The translations under genes and the position numbers were made by a program. This document shows, piece after piece, positions 46,976 to 59,515 of a stretch of DNA of 64,000 nt. The notes under the pieces were generated by a model. The model saw nothing but the letters and a program-made list of their open reading frames with translations. It was not told where the DNA came from and did not search any database. Each line of letters begins with the position of its first letter. Position 1 is the first letter of the stretch. Location of the stretch: positions 1,922,001 to 1,986,000 of the forward strand of contig WTXD01000001.1 in the NCBI GenBank assembly GCA_022496205.1, given 5' to 3'. The DNA is from Gloeopeniophorella convolvens (lineage: Eukaryota > Basidiomycota > Agaricomycetes > Russulales).

Positions 46976-49900
46976 ATGGCCTGGGCAGAGCGAATATCTA
47001 TCCTTGTCGTCGTCTTCTTCATTTCCCTGTTTGGACTGATATACCGTGCAACATTCGATTCTGCAAGCAGTCTGTCCCCGCAAGGATGTCGCATGTCCTA
47101 CATGTCCCCGTCCTACATCGTTCAGTCTGCATTTGATACATCCTGGACACCTCTTGCGACGCGTTACTCCCTTTTGCTATACAGAGAAGTTGGATGGGAG
47201 GACAATGAGGTGAGCTGTGTTACTCTGTGTCTCCTGTACCTAACGAACCAAGTAGCCACGCGGGGTACCAGTCCTCTTCATTCCCGGAAATGCTGGGTCG
47301 TCGCACCAGATCCGCTCAATAGCTTCTTCGGCTGCTCGACAGTATTATGCGTCGCCACACTCCGTTTCCCCGGATTTCGCGTCGCGCGTTCTCAAGCCCC
47401 TAGACTTCTTCGCCGGTGCGTGCTGTCCAGCGTCCGTGTAACATAGTTCACTCATCATGCCCTAGTCGAGTACAACGAAGACCTTTCTGCGTTTCATGGG
47501 CCTACCTTGGATGCAGAGACGGCCTATGCATCAAGCGCCATATCTTACATTCTGTCCCTTTACCCAAGTGGCACATCCATCATCGTGATGGCCCATTCAA
47601 TGGGGGGCATCGTTGCAACGTCCCTTCTTCCTTCGCCAGACATCTCTGCTGTCATCACCATGTCGACCCCCCATACACTTCCTCCCGCTCGGTTCGACCG
47701 GCGCATTGCCGCCATCTACAACGAAAACCGTGCTGCACTGTCCAATGACAGCACACCCATCCTATCATTGTGCGGGGGCGCGACCGACCTGATGGTCCCA
47801 TCAGAGTCATGTATCCTACCTGAGCCTGAGGACAACGAGTTCTATCGACGGACCATCTTCAGCAGCGCCCTGGAAGGATGTTGGACTGGTGTTGGCCATC
47901 AGGTCATGGTTTGGTGCCACCAAGTACGCTGGCGTGTTGCGAGGGCGGCACTGGAGTTGGGCGCTACTCTTTCTCCCGAGGCTCGTGGGACCACCCTTGA
48001 CCGCTGGTTGCGCGATGGTCGTTCGCTTCCGCGCTTCGTTGAGGACCCTTCCCGATCAGTGCTGGGGAAGTCGGGGTATACCGTCCAGCCACCCGGTCCC
48101 CTTGTCCTGCGTGAATTTCGCAAATCGAAGGCTATTCAACTTATGCCAGTCCCAGAGAAAGCATCCCCGGTCAAGTTTGTGGCTTACGTATCGCAAGGCT
48201 CAGTGCTGTCCATGGCACCTCATCACGCTTCCTCGCTCTCGGCGTCATTTTTCTTATGCACATCGCCTCTCGATGACCCATACTCTTCGTCGTCACCTCC
48301 GTCTTGTGAACCATTACACCCCGCGTCTATGAAACTCATTCCCAACCCAGTGCCTGATAAGCCATTCCCCATTCCTCACGAAGGCATCGATGAATCAGAA
48401 GGGGTTGTTCTGTTCGAGGCAATGCTTCCAGAGCATGACCAACGCGAATATCGATGGGTCGCGATATGGCTTTCCAATAGAGAAGAAAAGGGTTGGATCA
48501 TTGGCGGGTTCATCAAAGATGAGCCCATCGTGAGCGACTTCAATGTGCATGGTATGTCAACGACCTTCGGCTTTACTTATCTTGCTGACAGTTTACCTCA
48601 CTAGCCATGCTATATCATGACGTCTCCGTTCCGATCAACCCTGATGATCTGATTTCGGAAGTCCAGCTCCCGCGATTACACTCAAACGCTCTTCTAGTCT
48701 ATCGTGTCAGCGTGGCATACGCGAACTCACGATCTTGTCAAAGTGCGTAGTCGACGTTCTCCTGGTGCTTTCCTTCTGCTCACCTCACGTAGACTCGCTC
48801 CTTCCGCCTCTCCTCCTACATACATCTCATTCGGAATCCCACTTCCACCCACTCACACAATCGCGGCCATTGCTCCTACATACGCACACGGCCGCGCCAT
48901 TCATTCCATCCTCGCACGCGCGTGGCATAAATCTTACCCTTTATACATCACCCGATTGCGGAGTTGAGTCCCTGCTTATACGCGTCGACTGGTGGGGTAC
49001 CCTTGGGAGGATCGGGGCCCGGTACTGGACTGCCATACCTGGTTGGGGTGTTGGTATCGTGGCATGGACACTGTTTGCCGCTCTGGGTGCCTATGAGCGC
49101 GGAGGTAAGCCAATTGCCGTTGTCTGTCGCTTTCGAGTGAGTTGACATTCACAAAAGAGCCGATGCCGAGCGTAACTGAATCGCTTTCACGCTTCGCAAG
49201 TCAGACCATCCCGTGGCTCATGGCAGCAACGTTCGCTCTGTCACTTCTCCCGTTACCACCGGACTTCATCCTGGGTAATCAAGGCGATTTCTTCTTTTCG
49301 CCACTGGCACCGCATATACTCGTACTTGTGACGGTTTTGGTCATCATCAGTTGGTGGGTGCTCTGCATCATCATGTGGCCCATTGGAAAATTGGGGCGCA
49401 TCCTTGCTAGGTGAGCCGGAAAAATGATTATTCTTGCCTTTCTGACTTGTCTCGTAGGCGGAAGGACGACTCCGGGATCAGCAAAAACACCATTCTGTCA
49501 ATGCTGTTCATCTTCCTGCTCGTCGCCGTGATCGTCCCGTGGCAGGTTGCCTTCTTGTGCTGCTGGATCATTCATCTCGTCACCTGCGCGACGTACACAC
49601 CCCCGGAAGCAGCACCCCCCACCTATGCCGCTCCACGCACTCCCTCCCCAACGCGCAAGCCAGCCATCCGCTACCCACCGCGCGTACGCAGCCCGCCGCC
49701 TCACGTGCCCGCCACGCCGCATGACGCACGACATGTGCTGCTTCTCATGACTTGGCTCCTCCCGCTCGTCGCGCCCGTGCTCGCGGTGTGGGTGCGCACG
49801 CTCGCCACTGCAGGCCCCATCGCGCTCGGAAATGTCGGACTCGGGGATCACAGCTTCCTCGCGGTCGCGCCGTTCTTGATCCTCGTGGACTACGCATCGT

Positions 49901-50198
49901 GGACGCACGGCGCGCTGTTTCCCCAGGACAAGTGAGTACAGTCCCTCCCGTTACCGACCCTACGCTGACACGACCCGCTCGCAGGTACGAGTCAGTATCA
50001 GTGCGCTGGTGTCTGCTTCTGCCGGCTATAGTGGCGTTCTTGTTAGGCGCCAGGAGGACGTATGAGGTGTTTGACTGGGTGTGGATCGTGATGTCTGTGT
50101 TGGTTGTATTCCGCGTGGGGCCGCGGTACTTGGGCGCAGAGTCCTGGGCATCGGTTCTCGGGCGTTCGAAAAGTCATCAAGAGAGCAAAGAAATCTGA
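46976..50198 (+). CDS. BST1: GPI inositol-deacylase Bst1/PGAP1
   Basis: Eight exons (46976-47209, 47256-47415, 47466-48551, 48605-48742, 48793-49104, 49158-49410, 49458-49931, 49985-50198) encode 956 residues. The N-terminal [17 protein letters not shown] is a membrane anchor. [27 protein letters not shown] and the lipase elbow [10 protein letters not shown] (S176) are diagnostic of PGAP1/Bst1, an ER enzyme that removes the inositol acyl chain from GPI anchors before export. The C-terminal third has several hydrophobic segments, with a Pro-rich cytosol-like stretch (about residues 780-820) between them. Order and length match the family. Confidence 0.94.
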
Positions 50199-50456
50199 AC
50201 CATGAGAAGGAGAAGACTCGAGGGCGGTGATGTCTCCCATCTTCGTTTCCAAAATTAGATACGAGTCTACAAAATACACACGTATCTGTTCTGCAACGTT
50301 GGCGATGTATGCATGGCCAGGATTTTCACTCGACCCTCTAGCCAGCAGCAGGTCCTCCCCGCTTCTGGCCGCTTCTGGCCGCGCGCGCACGAAGTCACAA
50401 CGGACCGGCCCTAGTCTGAGCGAGCGCCCGCATGGTCCGTGCGCACCCCCCGCACG

Positions 50457-50464
50457 TATATAAA
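50457..50464 (+). promoter_or_regulatory. TATA box of the U2 snRNA gene
   Basis: TATATAAA begins 29 bases before the RNA start at 50486, a standard TATA-to-start distance for RNA polymerase II. Confidence 0.75.
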
Positions 50465-50485
50465 CCTCGCTCCCTGCTTCCCGAA

Positions 50486-50632
50486 ATCCTTACCACTCTG
50501 GCCTTTTGGCTTAGATCAAGTGTAGTATCTGTTCTTAATAGTTTAACCACTATTATGGGGGCACCGCTCCCATTATTGGTTATCTTATTTTTGCCGCCTC
50601 TGTTCCCTGGGCTCTGCTTGCAACCTGGGCGA
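50486..50632 (+). ncRNA. U2 spliceosomal snRNA
   Basis: The 5' part CTCTGGCCTTTTGGCTTAGA followed by TCAAGTGTAGTATCTGTTCT is almost the universal U2 sequence, including the branch-point pairing GTAGTA. Next comes a stem-loop IIa (TAATAGTTTAACCACTATTA), a second hairpin GGGGGCACCGCTCCC, and the Sm site ATTTTTG. U2 base-pairs with intron branch points in the spliceosome. The 3' end is estimated from family size and not read from the sequence. The open frame 50432-50953 crossing it is chance. Confidence 0.95.
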
Positions 50633-51052
50633 CGTGATGACCTTGCCGCTGCACTATTGGCTTGTGTTGTCGGGGGATCACCTTTGCTTTTCCTTTGCTG
50701 TTCTTTCTATCATTTGCCTTTTGGCGGGTGCTTGGGACTAGCAAAAGAATACCTTGGGTGGTCTTCTGGGAATGCAGTGACTCGGTTGATCCGCATCTTT
50801 ATAGTTTTTGCCACTGGTGTATCTGGTTATCATAGTATTTTGCTGGACAGGACAAGTTGCAATATGTGTTGTACATGTGCTTATTGTACCCTTGTGCTCT
50901 TCGAGGTTGCCATTGTGATTAGAACTAGCATGCTATGTGTGTACCCGTGTTGAAATTACACATGGTTATCCACGCTGATTTCCGATATCAGACCTCGCCT
51001 CTGGGACACCACCAAAGAATCCTCCGCCGGTCGACCCGTCCCGCATCCCACA
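50633..51052. other. Intergenic after U2
   Basis: T-rich sequence up to the stop codon of the reductase gene; no feature recognised. The true U2 3' end may extend into it. Confidence 0.5.
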
Positions 51053-52321
51053 TCACGGTGTGTCTCCGATGCGATATGTGAGCTTCTGGGCACTGACCTG
51101 TGGGGAGGTGAGTAGTCTTATTCGATATCTCTCGGGGTTGTTGCTTACCTTGCCAGCTTTCATCAGCTCGAAACCTTCCGGAATGCTGGCAAGGCCGTTT
51201 GGCAGGAGCAGCTGAGGAACGGGCTTGATTTTGCCCAGCGCCAGAATATCCGACAGCAGCTTGGAGCACCTGGCGCTCTTTTCCCTCTCCTCGTCTGTGG
51301 CTTTGTATGGCCGCGGGAATTCGTAGTCCTGCACGTATCAAATCAAGTCGGACCAGTGGGAAGGGTGTGGGAAGGGGTTAACATACATCACCCAGAAGAT
51401 CGTATGCCAAGATAAACTCCACCGTGACGCCAGGGCGCGGGCTGGCGTATGGCAGGACCAATGCGACATGCCCACCTTCTTCGCTCAGCGCATCCGACAC
51501 GACCTGCGGCGACTGTGCCTCCGAGACCGCGTCAACGGCATGTCTCAGTTTCCCACCAGTCACCTCTCTGATCTTCTTCCCGACGTCCGCATCGTGGTAG
51601 TCAAAGACCTCCTCCGCCCCTAGAGACTTGACGAAGTCGAAGTTCCGCGGCGATGCCGTCGCGATGACGCGGAGTCCGGCGAGCGCGAGCAGCTGCACAG
51701 TGTACACGCCGACCGCGGTCGAGGCACCATACACGAGCACCGGCAGCGAGTCCGCGCCCGTCACGGGCGCGAGCGCGGTGGGGAACGAGTGTACTTCGTA
51801 TAGCAGAACAGCCGCCGTAAGCCCAGCGGCGGGGATCTGCGCCGCGTCCTCGAACGACCAGCCCTCCGGGATTGGGATGATACACAGGCGTGCGGACGCG
51901 ACGACGTACTCAGAGAACGAGCCATTCTGACGGATGCCTGCGTGAGAGCGTGAGCGGAGCATGGGCTTCCGTCGGGTGCGCGCAGGGCGCAGCGCACGCA
52001 CCACCCTGCACGAAGCCGCACACGCGCTCGCCGACGTGGCGCAAGCTGGTGGGCACATCGGGCCCCAGCTCCTCGACGACGCCGGCAAAGTCGACGCCGA
52101 GGATGGTGCCCTCTAGATTCGGCTTCTCAGCCGTTTTCCCTTGGCACGTCGTCAATCGTTTTTCGTAGCGTCGGGCAGGTCGACTCACAGTCTGTGGGGT
52201 TCTGCGAAACCGCAACGACCTTCACGAGCACTTGGCCGGGCCCGGGCTTGGGCACCGCTGCCTCACCAAGCTCTGCGCCATGGTCCTTCACAAGAACGGC
52301 TTTCTGACGAAGGGGGGCCAT
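51053..52321 (-). CDS. MDR-family NAD(P)H oxidoreductase
   Basis: Five minus-strand exons (52321-52189, 52139-52005, 51937-51387, 51328-51149, 51097-51053) encode 347 residues. It is a medium-chain reductase of the zinc-independent quinone/enoyl-reductase type: KPGPGQVLVKVVAVSQNPTD, ILGVDFAGVVEELG, AAQIPAAGLTAAVLLY and the nucleotide-binding LVYGASTAVGVYTVQLL. The zinc cysteines of alcohol dehydrogenases are absent. It resembles fungal toxin-biosynthesis-type and trans-enoyl reductases, but no synthase gene is nearby, so a stand-alone reductase is more likely. The substrate is unknown. Confidence 0.88.
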
Positions 52322-52880
52322 TTGCAGTTGAGATGGCCGAGGGGTTGTCGCTTGATACTCTTAAGATAGGAAACTGATGACGGAGTCCGTATACACCGTT
52401 GACGATGGCGATCCGTATGGCTGGTTCGAATGACGAAGCTTCAATTCGATGACTACAATCCTGCAACTATCTCAGTCTATCTGGGTGTGAAGATCAGGAC
52501 GATTATCCCCGAATCCGCGGTATTGCGGTATTCTCGTGCCCGGCCGCTCGGCTTGGTTTCGGCATACTTATAAATCTCACAGATCAGTTCATGAGGCTGG
52601 CGCCGTTCGAAGCATAGTCCGCAGTTCATGGCGTCATACCGCCGATGTAGTCTCCACGTGCAGACCTTAGTAAACACAGATGATAGTCGATCTGTTTGAT
52701 ACCGCCGATGCTTCATGCGTGCACACTAGACATCGTATCCACAAGGGACTGGGACATAAGCAGCACACAGCTGACGCGGACGTGGCAGGCACACCACAAG
52801 AATTCGCGAATCGCTCCGTGTTGAAACAACAGTCCACACAGAGGTACAAAGGCGTCTGCTCTACCACGCACTTCCCCATT
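52322..52880. other. Intergenic, nothing recognisable
   Basis: About 560 bases with only short frames. It contains the promoter of the MDR gene and the 3' end of the next minus-strand gene's neighbourhood. Confidence 0.55.
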
Positions 52881-55485
52881 TCACGCTGCGCCCTCCAGCT
52901 CGACCAGCCACACCGCCGCAAGCCACGCGAGAATGATCTCCACACGCGGCCCGTGCAGCGGGATGTTGATCGGCAGCGGCTTCTTGCCCTTCGTGCCCGA
53001 GAGCTTCTCCAGGGCGGTCTGCTCCGCGCGCCCGCGCTGCCGCATTACGACGGGTGCGAGCATGATGCGCGCACAGTCGAGCGACTCTGCGAGGTCGATC
53101 CCGTGCGGGGCCGGCGGGGGCGATGGGGTCTCGCGCCGCGAAGGCGGGAACTGCGCGACGCTTGACGAGGATGTCGACGGCGCGAGCGGATCGAGGTCCC
53201 CTGGTTCTGGCGTAGGTGCAAGTATGGGCGTGGGCGGCGGTGGAGCCTCGATCGCGAGCTTGCCGTTGCTGCTTGCCGCGCCCCTGCGCGCACGTGCGTG
53301 GGGCTGCACGCCTAGACGCCACCCGCCCGCAAGACGCTCAAGCGTCTCGATGAACTCGGCTTGCGCCATCGATCGCGGAGGGAGGAAGACGGGGTAGCCC
53401 TCGAGGCCGTCAACAACGGTCGCGGTGCGCACGAACGCGAGGAGCAGCGTAGGAAAGTCGCCGAGCATGAGGTGGCACAGCAGGATCGAGAAGTGCGACT
53501 CGACGAGAAGTGGGTGGTAGGTTGTGAAGAGCGCGACTGTGTCCGGAGGGGGCGGGGGCGTTCCGTGCGCACCAGGGCGGAGCGCCTCGGCGAGTAAGAA
53601 GGCATATGCGGCGCGCTCGACGATGTCGTCGTCGGAGAGCGGTGGTGCGGGGGTCTCGAGCGCGTCAAAGTGCGCAAGAAAACGTTCGTGGTCACGGACA
53701 CTCTTCTTAAGCAGGCCGCCAATCTGTTCGCGGAAGGACTCGTCCGCGAGCACCTCCCGGTACGCCTGCAGCTTCGGACCATCGGCCCGTCCGAGCGGAC
53801 CGTCCGGATTGCCGATCTCAACGCCGCCGTAGCGCCCGTTCTGGATGTAACACAGGCGCAGTTCAGCTGCCCCTTCCTGTGAGATTCGTTTGCGGATGCC
53901 TTCGAGCTTCAATATTTTCTCTTCAATCAGGAAGATAGCGTTCTGGAGGTACGCGGCACCGCGTAAGAAAAGTAGTTGCGGTTCAATGGGTTCCGGGGCA
54001 TCAGGGAGGACAGATGGGTGGAGCAGTAACGTTTCAGCCTCTGAGGGATCACCGTATCCATCAGGATCGCTGGTACCATTGGGAGGGGCTTGTCCGTTGA
54101 GTTTCTTTTTTCCTTCCTTTTTCCTCTTGTCGCCCTTTCCTTTGCCATTCTGGGAGATTAAGGTGCCAGCGCGATGCAGAGAACGAGCCTTCCGCAGAGT
54201 CCGCGCTTCTTTGAGAGCATAAGTGAAGTCCTTGACTGCTAGAGAATATTCGTCCCGGAAGGTGCGAACAATTCCTCGTGTGCGAAAGAGCTCTAGACGT
54301 TGAGGGAAAGCTTCTATGAGTTCGTCAAGAACGTGGGTCGTGGTAGACTCGGCAAGTTGACTGTTCCTGTTAAATTAGCAAGGGCTGGTCGAGTAACCAA
54401 TTTACTGTAACAGACCGGGAAGGTATCTTCTCGTGGAAAAAGTGAACGTATTTGGCGTCTGCGTCGTTGGGATCTTCGCAATTCCTCTGAGATCTACTTG
54501 GTGGATATAGAAGTAGATGGTACGCACCGACTTTGAGTACGCGTTCCGCGATATCCTCGAACACGCTGCCGCCTTGCATAACCATCACGCTGGAAGCAAT
54601 CTCGTCCGCTCTGTACGCAGCAGCAAGCTTCTGCACAGCGAGAGCACGCAAACGATGGATACGCATCGCAGACATGGCAATGTTGCGGCCACCGCCTGTC
54701 TCGCCTAGGGGATTCATACCTAGTGACTGAGCAAGGGCCCACGGACTGTTGTGCGAGTTTGTGCCGCCACCCCGCATCGAGCCCAACGCAGCAGCAGACA
54801 TCCCAGATGAAGCCCGCAAAGCAAGTTCAGACGCCTCGTCGATGAGGCGGCGTATAGTTGTCACCGAGCGGAACACGCCTGGATCAATGGGGGGTGGAAT
54901 AGGTTTGCCAGGCGGCGGTGCAGGTAGAGGAGGATATGATATGGGAGAGAAGGTTCTCCGCGGGGAGTCAGGTGGGGAGTGATCACTGAGGCTCGCGTAT
55001 CCGCGGTCGCGCATGCGTGAGAAGGTGTGTTGTTGGGGGGGAGGCATCGACGGCGGGCGCGGCTCTGCCTGCAGCGTCGCGGGGTCAAGATTTAGCGTGA
55101 GAAGAGACTCGAGCAGCTCAATCGGGAGCTGGAGCCATGGTCCCTATTTTCTCGAAGCGTTGGTAGTTTTATCGGAAGAGAGGAGACAACGCACATGGTA
55201 CGAGCTAATGTACCTCCAATGTTTATTACGGCTAATGCACAGTACGAGAGGACGAGGCTCGTCATCTTCAGCGGGTGGCTTGTCGCCCTTAGGCCTGGAA
55301 GATTTCTTCGTTTTCTTCTTTTTCTTCTTCTTCTGTCCGTTGGTAGCGTCTTCAGCAGGCAGCTGGGAGTTGTTGGTTGGCGGTGACGTCGATGCTGTCG
55401 AGTTGGTCGGGGATGGACTTGAAGGAGGTGGTTCGGTGGGCAAATCCAAGGTTGCTGGGGTAGCCTCAATGGTTATTGTAGCCAT
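52881..55485 (-). CDS. Large helical protein, possibly TPR-like
   Basis: Three minus-strand exons (55485-55195, 55143-54416, 54366-52881) encode 834 residues. The N-terminus is Ser/Pro/Thr-rich with a long lysine run (nuclear-localisation-like) followed by LVLCISRNKHWRYISSYH. The middle is helical with regular Leu/Ala (MSAMRIHRLRALAVQKLAAA). The segment FRTRGIVRTFRDEYSLAVKD reads like one TPR unit, and LRGAAYLQNAIFLIEE like another. The C-terminal half is helical with a Pro/Ser-rich insert and ends in a hydrophobic ILAWLAAVWLVELEG segment. I have seen similar conserved proteins in basidiomycetes but cannot name a function. Confidence 0.75.
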
Positions 55486-57334
55486 CAAGAGCGAGCGTCC
55501 TGCGGGTTGGGTTGTTGCAAATAGTGCGCTATCGTAAGTGGAGGCCGAGCAGCGACAGGTTTAATTTCGGTGTGTCCAGTCAACTAGTCACACTTGCCAA
55601 TTGAGGCAATTGATCGGCTCCTCGGAGTTCGTTCCGGCTACCTTCTCTCCCGAACTCAGTGACATTCCTCTGCGCTGCCATCGCTCTCTCGTTCATCGTC
55701 AACGTCCACCGTTGTCTCGCCTGAGAACCCCCTATGTTTCGGGCTTCATGCTTCAAGGCTCAAGCTCGAGAGCAAACCCGGTCCCTATGAGACAAGGCTC
55801 TTCCCCTACCACCCGATTACGTCCAGCGACCTTCGACTCGTTCGTCGCCACGTGGAACCTCGCAGAGAGCACACAGGATGGGGATCTCCACGATCCCTGG
55901 GCTGCCATATTGGTTGCACGCATCGCGTGAGCCCTCCGCCCCTCCACCACGTCTAGCCATCCTCTGCCATGAGTACTGCATCATTCTCTATCCGTTTATT
56001 CGCCGTGGGAGTACTAGTACACTGCAGCCATTTCCCTCGTTTTGATTTGGCCCGGTGGTGGCGCCCAAAGACTTGGACTCATCAAGTCACAACAGGTGCC
56101 AACTCCCTTGTTCTCGGGGTGTCCCATTCAATCCAAGAGGCAATTAATCCCTCTCTTGACACTGAGCGTTCCTGGCTAATACGTATAGTGTCGCAGAGCC
56201 CGCGCTATGAGATTCCATCATGAACAAGCGCTTCCGCTTCCTCTCCGACACTCATGATACGGATCTCGTCTGGCTATGAGTAAGCCTGTGCCGGTTTAAC
56301 CCTATTCAAAGCCTTTTGGGCCGTGTCCTGTGTCGTACTTAGAGTCTCCTGAGGGCTCGACGTGACTTTATCACCGGTCCAGCGAACAGAACGCTCAATC
56401 TATCATCTTGCGCCACGTTCTATCCATGCCGCACCAATGCCTTTGTTCCGCCTTATCTCCACCCACGCTCTATTGAAGCCGCTGAAGGGTCCGAGCTGCT
56501 GCTTCAGCGCTCTAGGCTGTCATCTCAGTGCCACTGGCTTGTCCGCTGTTCACTCCGCCCGAAGATCGCTGTTTTGGTGATGAGTACGTGGCTGTATAGC
56601 CCGAGGGTCACGCATCTTACATCCTGTTCTCGACCCAAAAGCAGGCTTCATACTCGTGGAGGATCAGGTCCCTCGGCGTTCACCATGACACTTGCGCAAG
56701 TAAAGGATAATGTGCTTTGAGTGTGATTCTTCCTTCCGGCGGCTTCTGCTTAATGAAATGCGTTTCACCCTCGAAAAAGCACCAGGAACTTCCAAGAACC
56801 CCGTTAGCCCATCCAGATCCATGATCTGTAGTTGTTCTTATGTCCCTGTGGCCATGTCCCTTCATCCCGATCCGACCGCCGTTATCCCTTTGAGTGCACC
56901 AGGGCGGACCCCGCCTTCCCAAAACTGCGCAAGGCGCGTACCTTGCGCACGAAATGGGGTGTACTTTGCTCGTCCCCGCCGCCTGGCCCTACTCCGCTCC
57001 CTGCTAGCTGCTCAGGGTCTCCCTTGAAACTCGCCACCTTCGAGTCGACCTGGCCCAGATTCCGCTGTTTGGTACGTCCGGTGGAACCCCAAAGCTCAGT
57101 ACACTCAATGTTGCTCGACAGATGCCAACCAGCCCGACGTGGTCCCGACTGTGTGCCTTGCTTTGCCTCTTGAACGCGACGATATGAAGCCCTGGGCGGG
57201 GCCATATGGGCCGCGCTGTTGGTCGCGGCTCGACGGCTGGTTTTCATAAAAACCTGCACCTCTACCGGTCCTCAGTCCAACTGCTCAAGCAGCCATAATC
57301 CAGCGGCCTCAGCGACTCGCTCAACTAGACCGAT
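55486..57334. other. Long spacer, no gene supported
   Basis: About 1.85 kb. Several medium frames (55601-55930, 55969-56223, 56710-57027 plus; 56882-57259 minus) show no domain and no consistent splice sites. The right end precedes the thioredoxin gene and should hold its promoter. It could contain degenerate repeats or non-coding RNA, but I cannot support either. Confidence 0.4.
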
Positions 57335-57878
57335 ATGTCCGTTACCCCGATCACCTCTCTCGCCCAATTCAATGGCATCGTGAGTTTGTCTGCTGACTTC
57401 CTGATTTGGCACATAGCGTTAACGACCTATGCTCGCTCTGCGATTTTCTGATAGGCCAATTCTGACCGTGTCTCGGTTGTGTACTTTTGGGCGTATTGGT
57501 GCGGTCCATGCCGTGGCGTCACGCCAATCTTCGATGGCTTTGCGGGCTCCGGCTCGTATCCGGGTGTCGACTTCTACAAAGTCGACATCGACAACGCTCC
57601 AGACGTGGCGAATCACGTCGGCGGCCAGACGGTACAATTTCTTTGTGAATCCCACGTGCACATAACCTCTGACGTGTCAATCGCAGATCCCTGGCTTTTA
57701 CGTGTATCGCCGCGGCCAGAAGATTGGCGAGCTCATCGGTGCGCAACCTGCTGCGCTTCAGGTGCGTACTCAGGCGCTCGGGCGCCCTCGTGGTACCTGG
57801 TACACGATGTGATATTGACCATATGCTTCGTAGAACTTGGTCTTAAATGCGGCAAGGGTAGTGCAAACACGTGCTTAA
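57335..57878 (+). CDS. Thioredoxin
   Basis: Four exons (57335-57379, 57455-57631, 57687-57761, 57834-57878) encode 113 residues. The redox motif is YFWAYWCGPCRGVTP (C31, C34), followed by FYKVDIDNAPDVANHVG and the cis-proline strand IPGFYVYRRGQKIGELIGA. It is a cytosolic disulfide reductase, kept reduced by thioredoxin reductase. WCGPC is the classic site. The Tyr before Trp and the Gly-Val after the site differ slightly from the commonest fungal WCGPCK. Length is right for a full thioredoxin. Confidence 0.92.
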
Positions 57879-58073
57879 CGTGGACCATCGATTCACCAAG
57901 ACACCGGACTGTATCTAATATGTAATTGTATGTATCACCCTACTATGGCGTCTCAGATTTTGCGCCCCTGGATGTTCATATGGGTTCTAGGCTTCTTACG
58001 GTGATGGGCTACATCAGATTGGAAGTGTAGATGCTGTGCTCAGCGTTTTCGACGTTACTGTGATTCCTATGTA

Positions 58074-59515
58074 TCATGTGCCTGAAGGATGTGCTCCGGG
58101 CGCTTCCCTGACTTCGTATCCTTGAGGTGTCAGGTTCTCGATAAATGCGGCTAACGACTCTTGCTGGGGTGCAGTCTCCAAGTGCGGTGAGAGATCTTCA
58201 TCCAGAGGGCTGGCCTCGAACAGATTCTTTCTGATACATACGATCACCAAGATCACGGTCGGGTATATTCCCTGGAAAGAGCCTAACATCACCACGTATA
58301 CGTCGTCACGGCTCCCATGCGTGGTACTCACTGAAACATGGACGATTATATTTGAGAAGACGGAGTTCACGTTGTTTGCTGCCTCTAATGGAAACACGTT
58401 GGAGAGCAAGAGCAGCATCTGCGGTCGAGTCAGTTTCACTGAGGTACCGAAATCAATTATTAGAACTACCCAGAGCAAACTGTACAGCGCCCCCGACTCG
58501 AGGAGTAAGGCGAGTGCTTGTCCAACGGTCTGCTGCTTTGTCCCCAAACTCAACAGATGCCTGATCCGTCGTCTGTGATACCTAAAGAGCGAATCGACCT
58601 AAGATTACGAACGCATGTAAGCGAGCGCTTCGAACCATGCTTTCCATGCGATCAAGCCGAACGACCAGAGATTAGACACCAGAGACAACACGCTGAGGAA
58701 CAGCGCTGTCAGGGTGGCGATTTCGTTCGTATCAAGTAGTGTATCGCCCAGGGAGCCGCTCGAGCCTATGCCCTTTCCGAATCGTAAGTTGACAATTCCT
58801 ACCGCTGGTATTCGTTGATCAGCTCAAGTATTTTCAAGGCCATACCGGACAGTGAGGCCTGCACTTACCCAGGGTCGTCAGAGACAATGCACCCGAGATG
58901 GCCAGAACTGTCCTTGACCTGCTCCATATCACCCAAGCGCGCCACATCACCACGGCATCGCTTAGAAGGATCTGTAAATGCGATCCGTGAGCTCATCGTG
59001 CGTCAACTATATCCGTGGCGGGAGTGACCCACATTGATCAAGGAGGCAGCACCTTTCACGAAAACGCCGCGCTCAGCACTGGCGCTGACGCGCGTTGATT
59101 GGACGCTGCTGAAGGAGAAGAAGTAAAGGAGCGTCTCTGACCCAAGTCGTGCGTCGAGGTCAAAGGCCTGCTCTGCCTCGATGAAATGTATGACGGAACT
59201 CGTGAACATCACAGAAATTACAGCGAGCATCGCAGCGCTCATATACTTCCTCCACGGTCCTTCTCGGCTGAACGAACTTAGAGAAAGTCTCCGACACGGT
59301 TGCTTACTCACAAGAGAATAAATGGGGTGAGTCCGACGAGGAAGGTGAATGCGCCTGCAGTGCCGTGTAAGTGAATCTGCGCGCCTCCGAGGGTGATCTG
59401 GCTCACCAAAACATACGACCTCCATAACATCGGGGAGAAACAACTCTACGAAAGTCGTCAAGTCCGCCAGCACAAGTGCGTCGCCGTCATTAGCAGTACA
59501 GGGTCGAATATCCAT
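58074..59515 (-). CDS. Multi-pass membrane protein, family copy E
   Basis: Eight minus-strand exons: 59515-59407, a 43-nt exon, 59267-59033, a 103-nt exon, 58798-58636, a 112-nt exon, an 87-nt exon, and 58271-58074. Total 349 residues in frame. Marks are EVVCFG, REGPWRKYMSAAML, LSDAVVMWRAWVIW, SLVSNLWSFGLIAWKAW, LLLESGALYSLLW and GIYPTVILVIVCI. Its fourth to seventh exons are the closest to copy C by eye. Acidic tail of about 45 residues. It is 12 kb from copy D, separated by unrelated genes. Confidence 0.78.

Noticed and set aside
50432..50953. 173-codon plus-strand open frame with hydrophobic stretches
   Set aside because: It runs through an unmistakable U2 snRNA and its TATA box, so it is not a protein gene.
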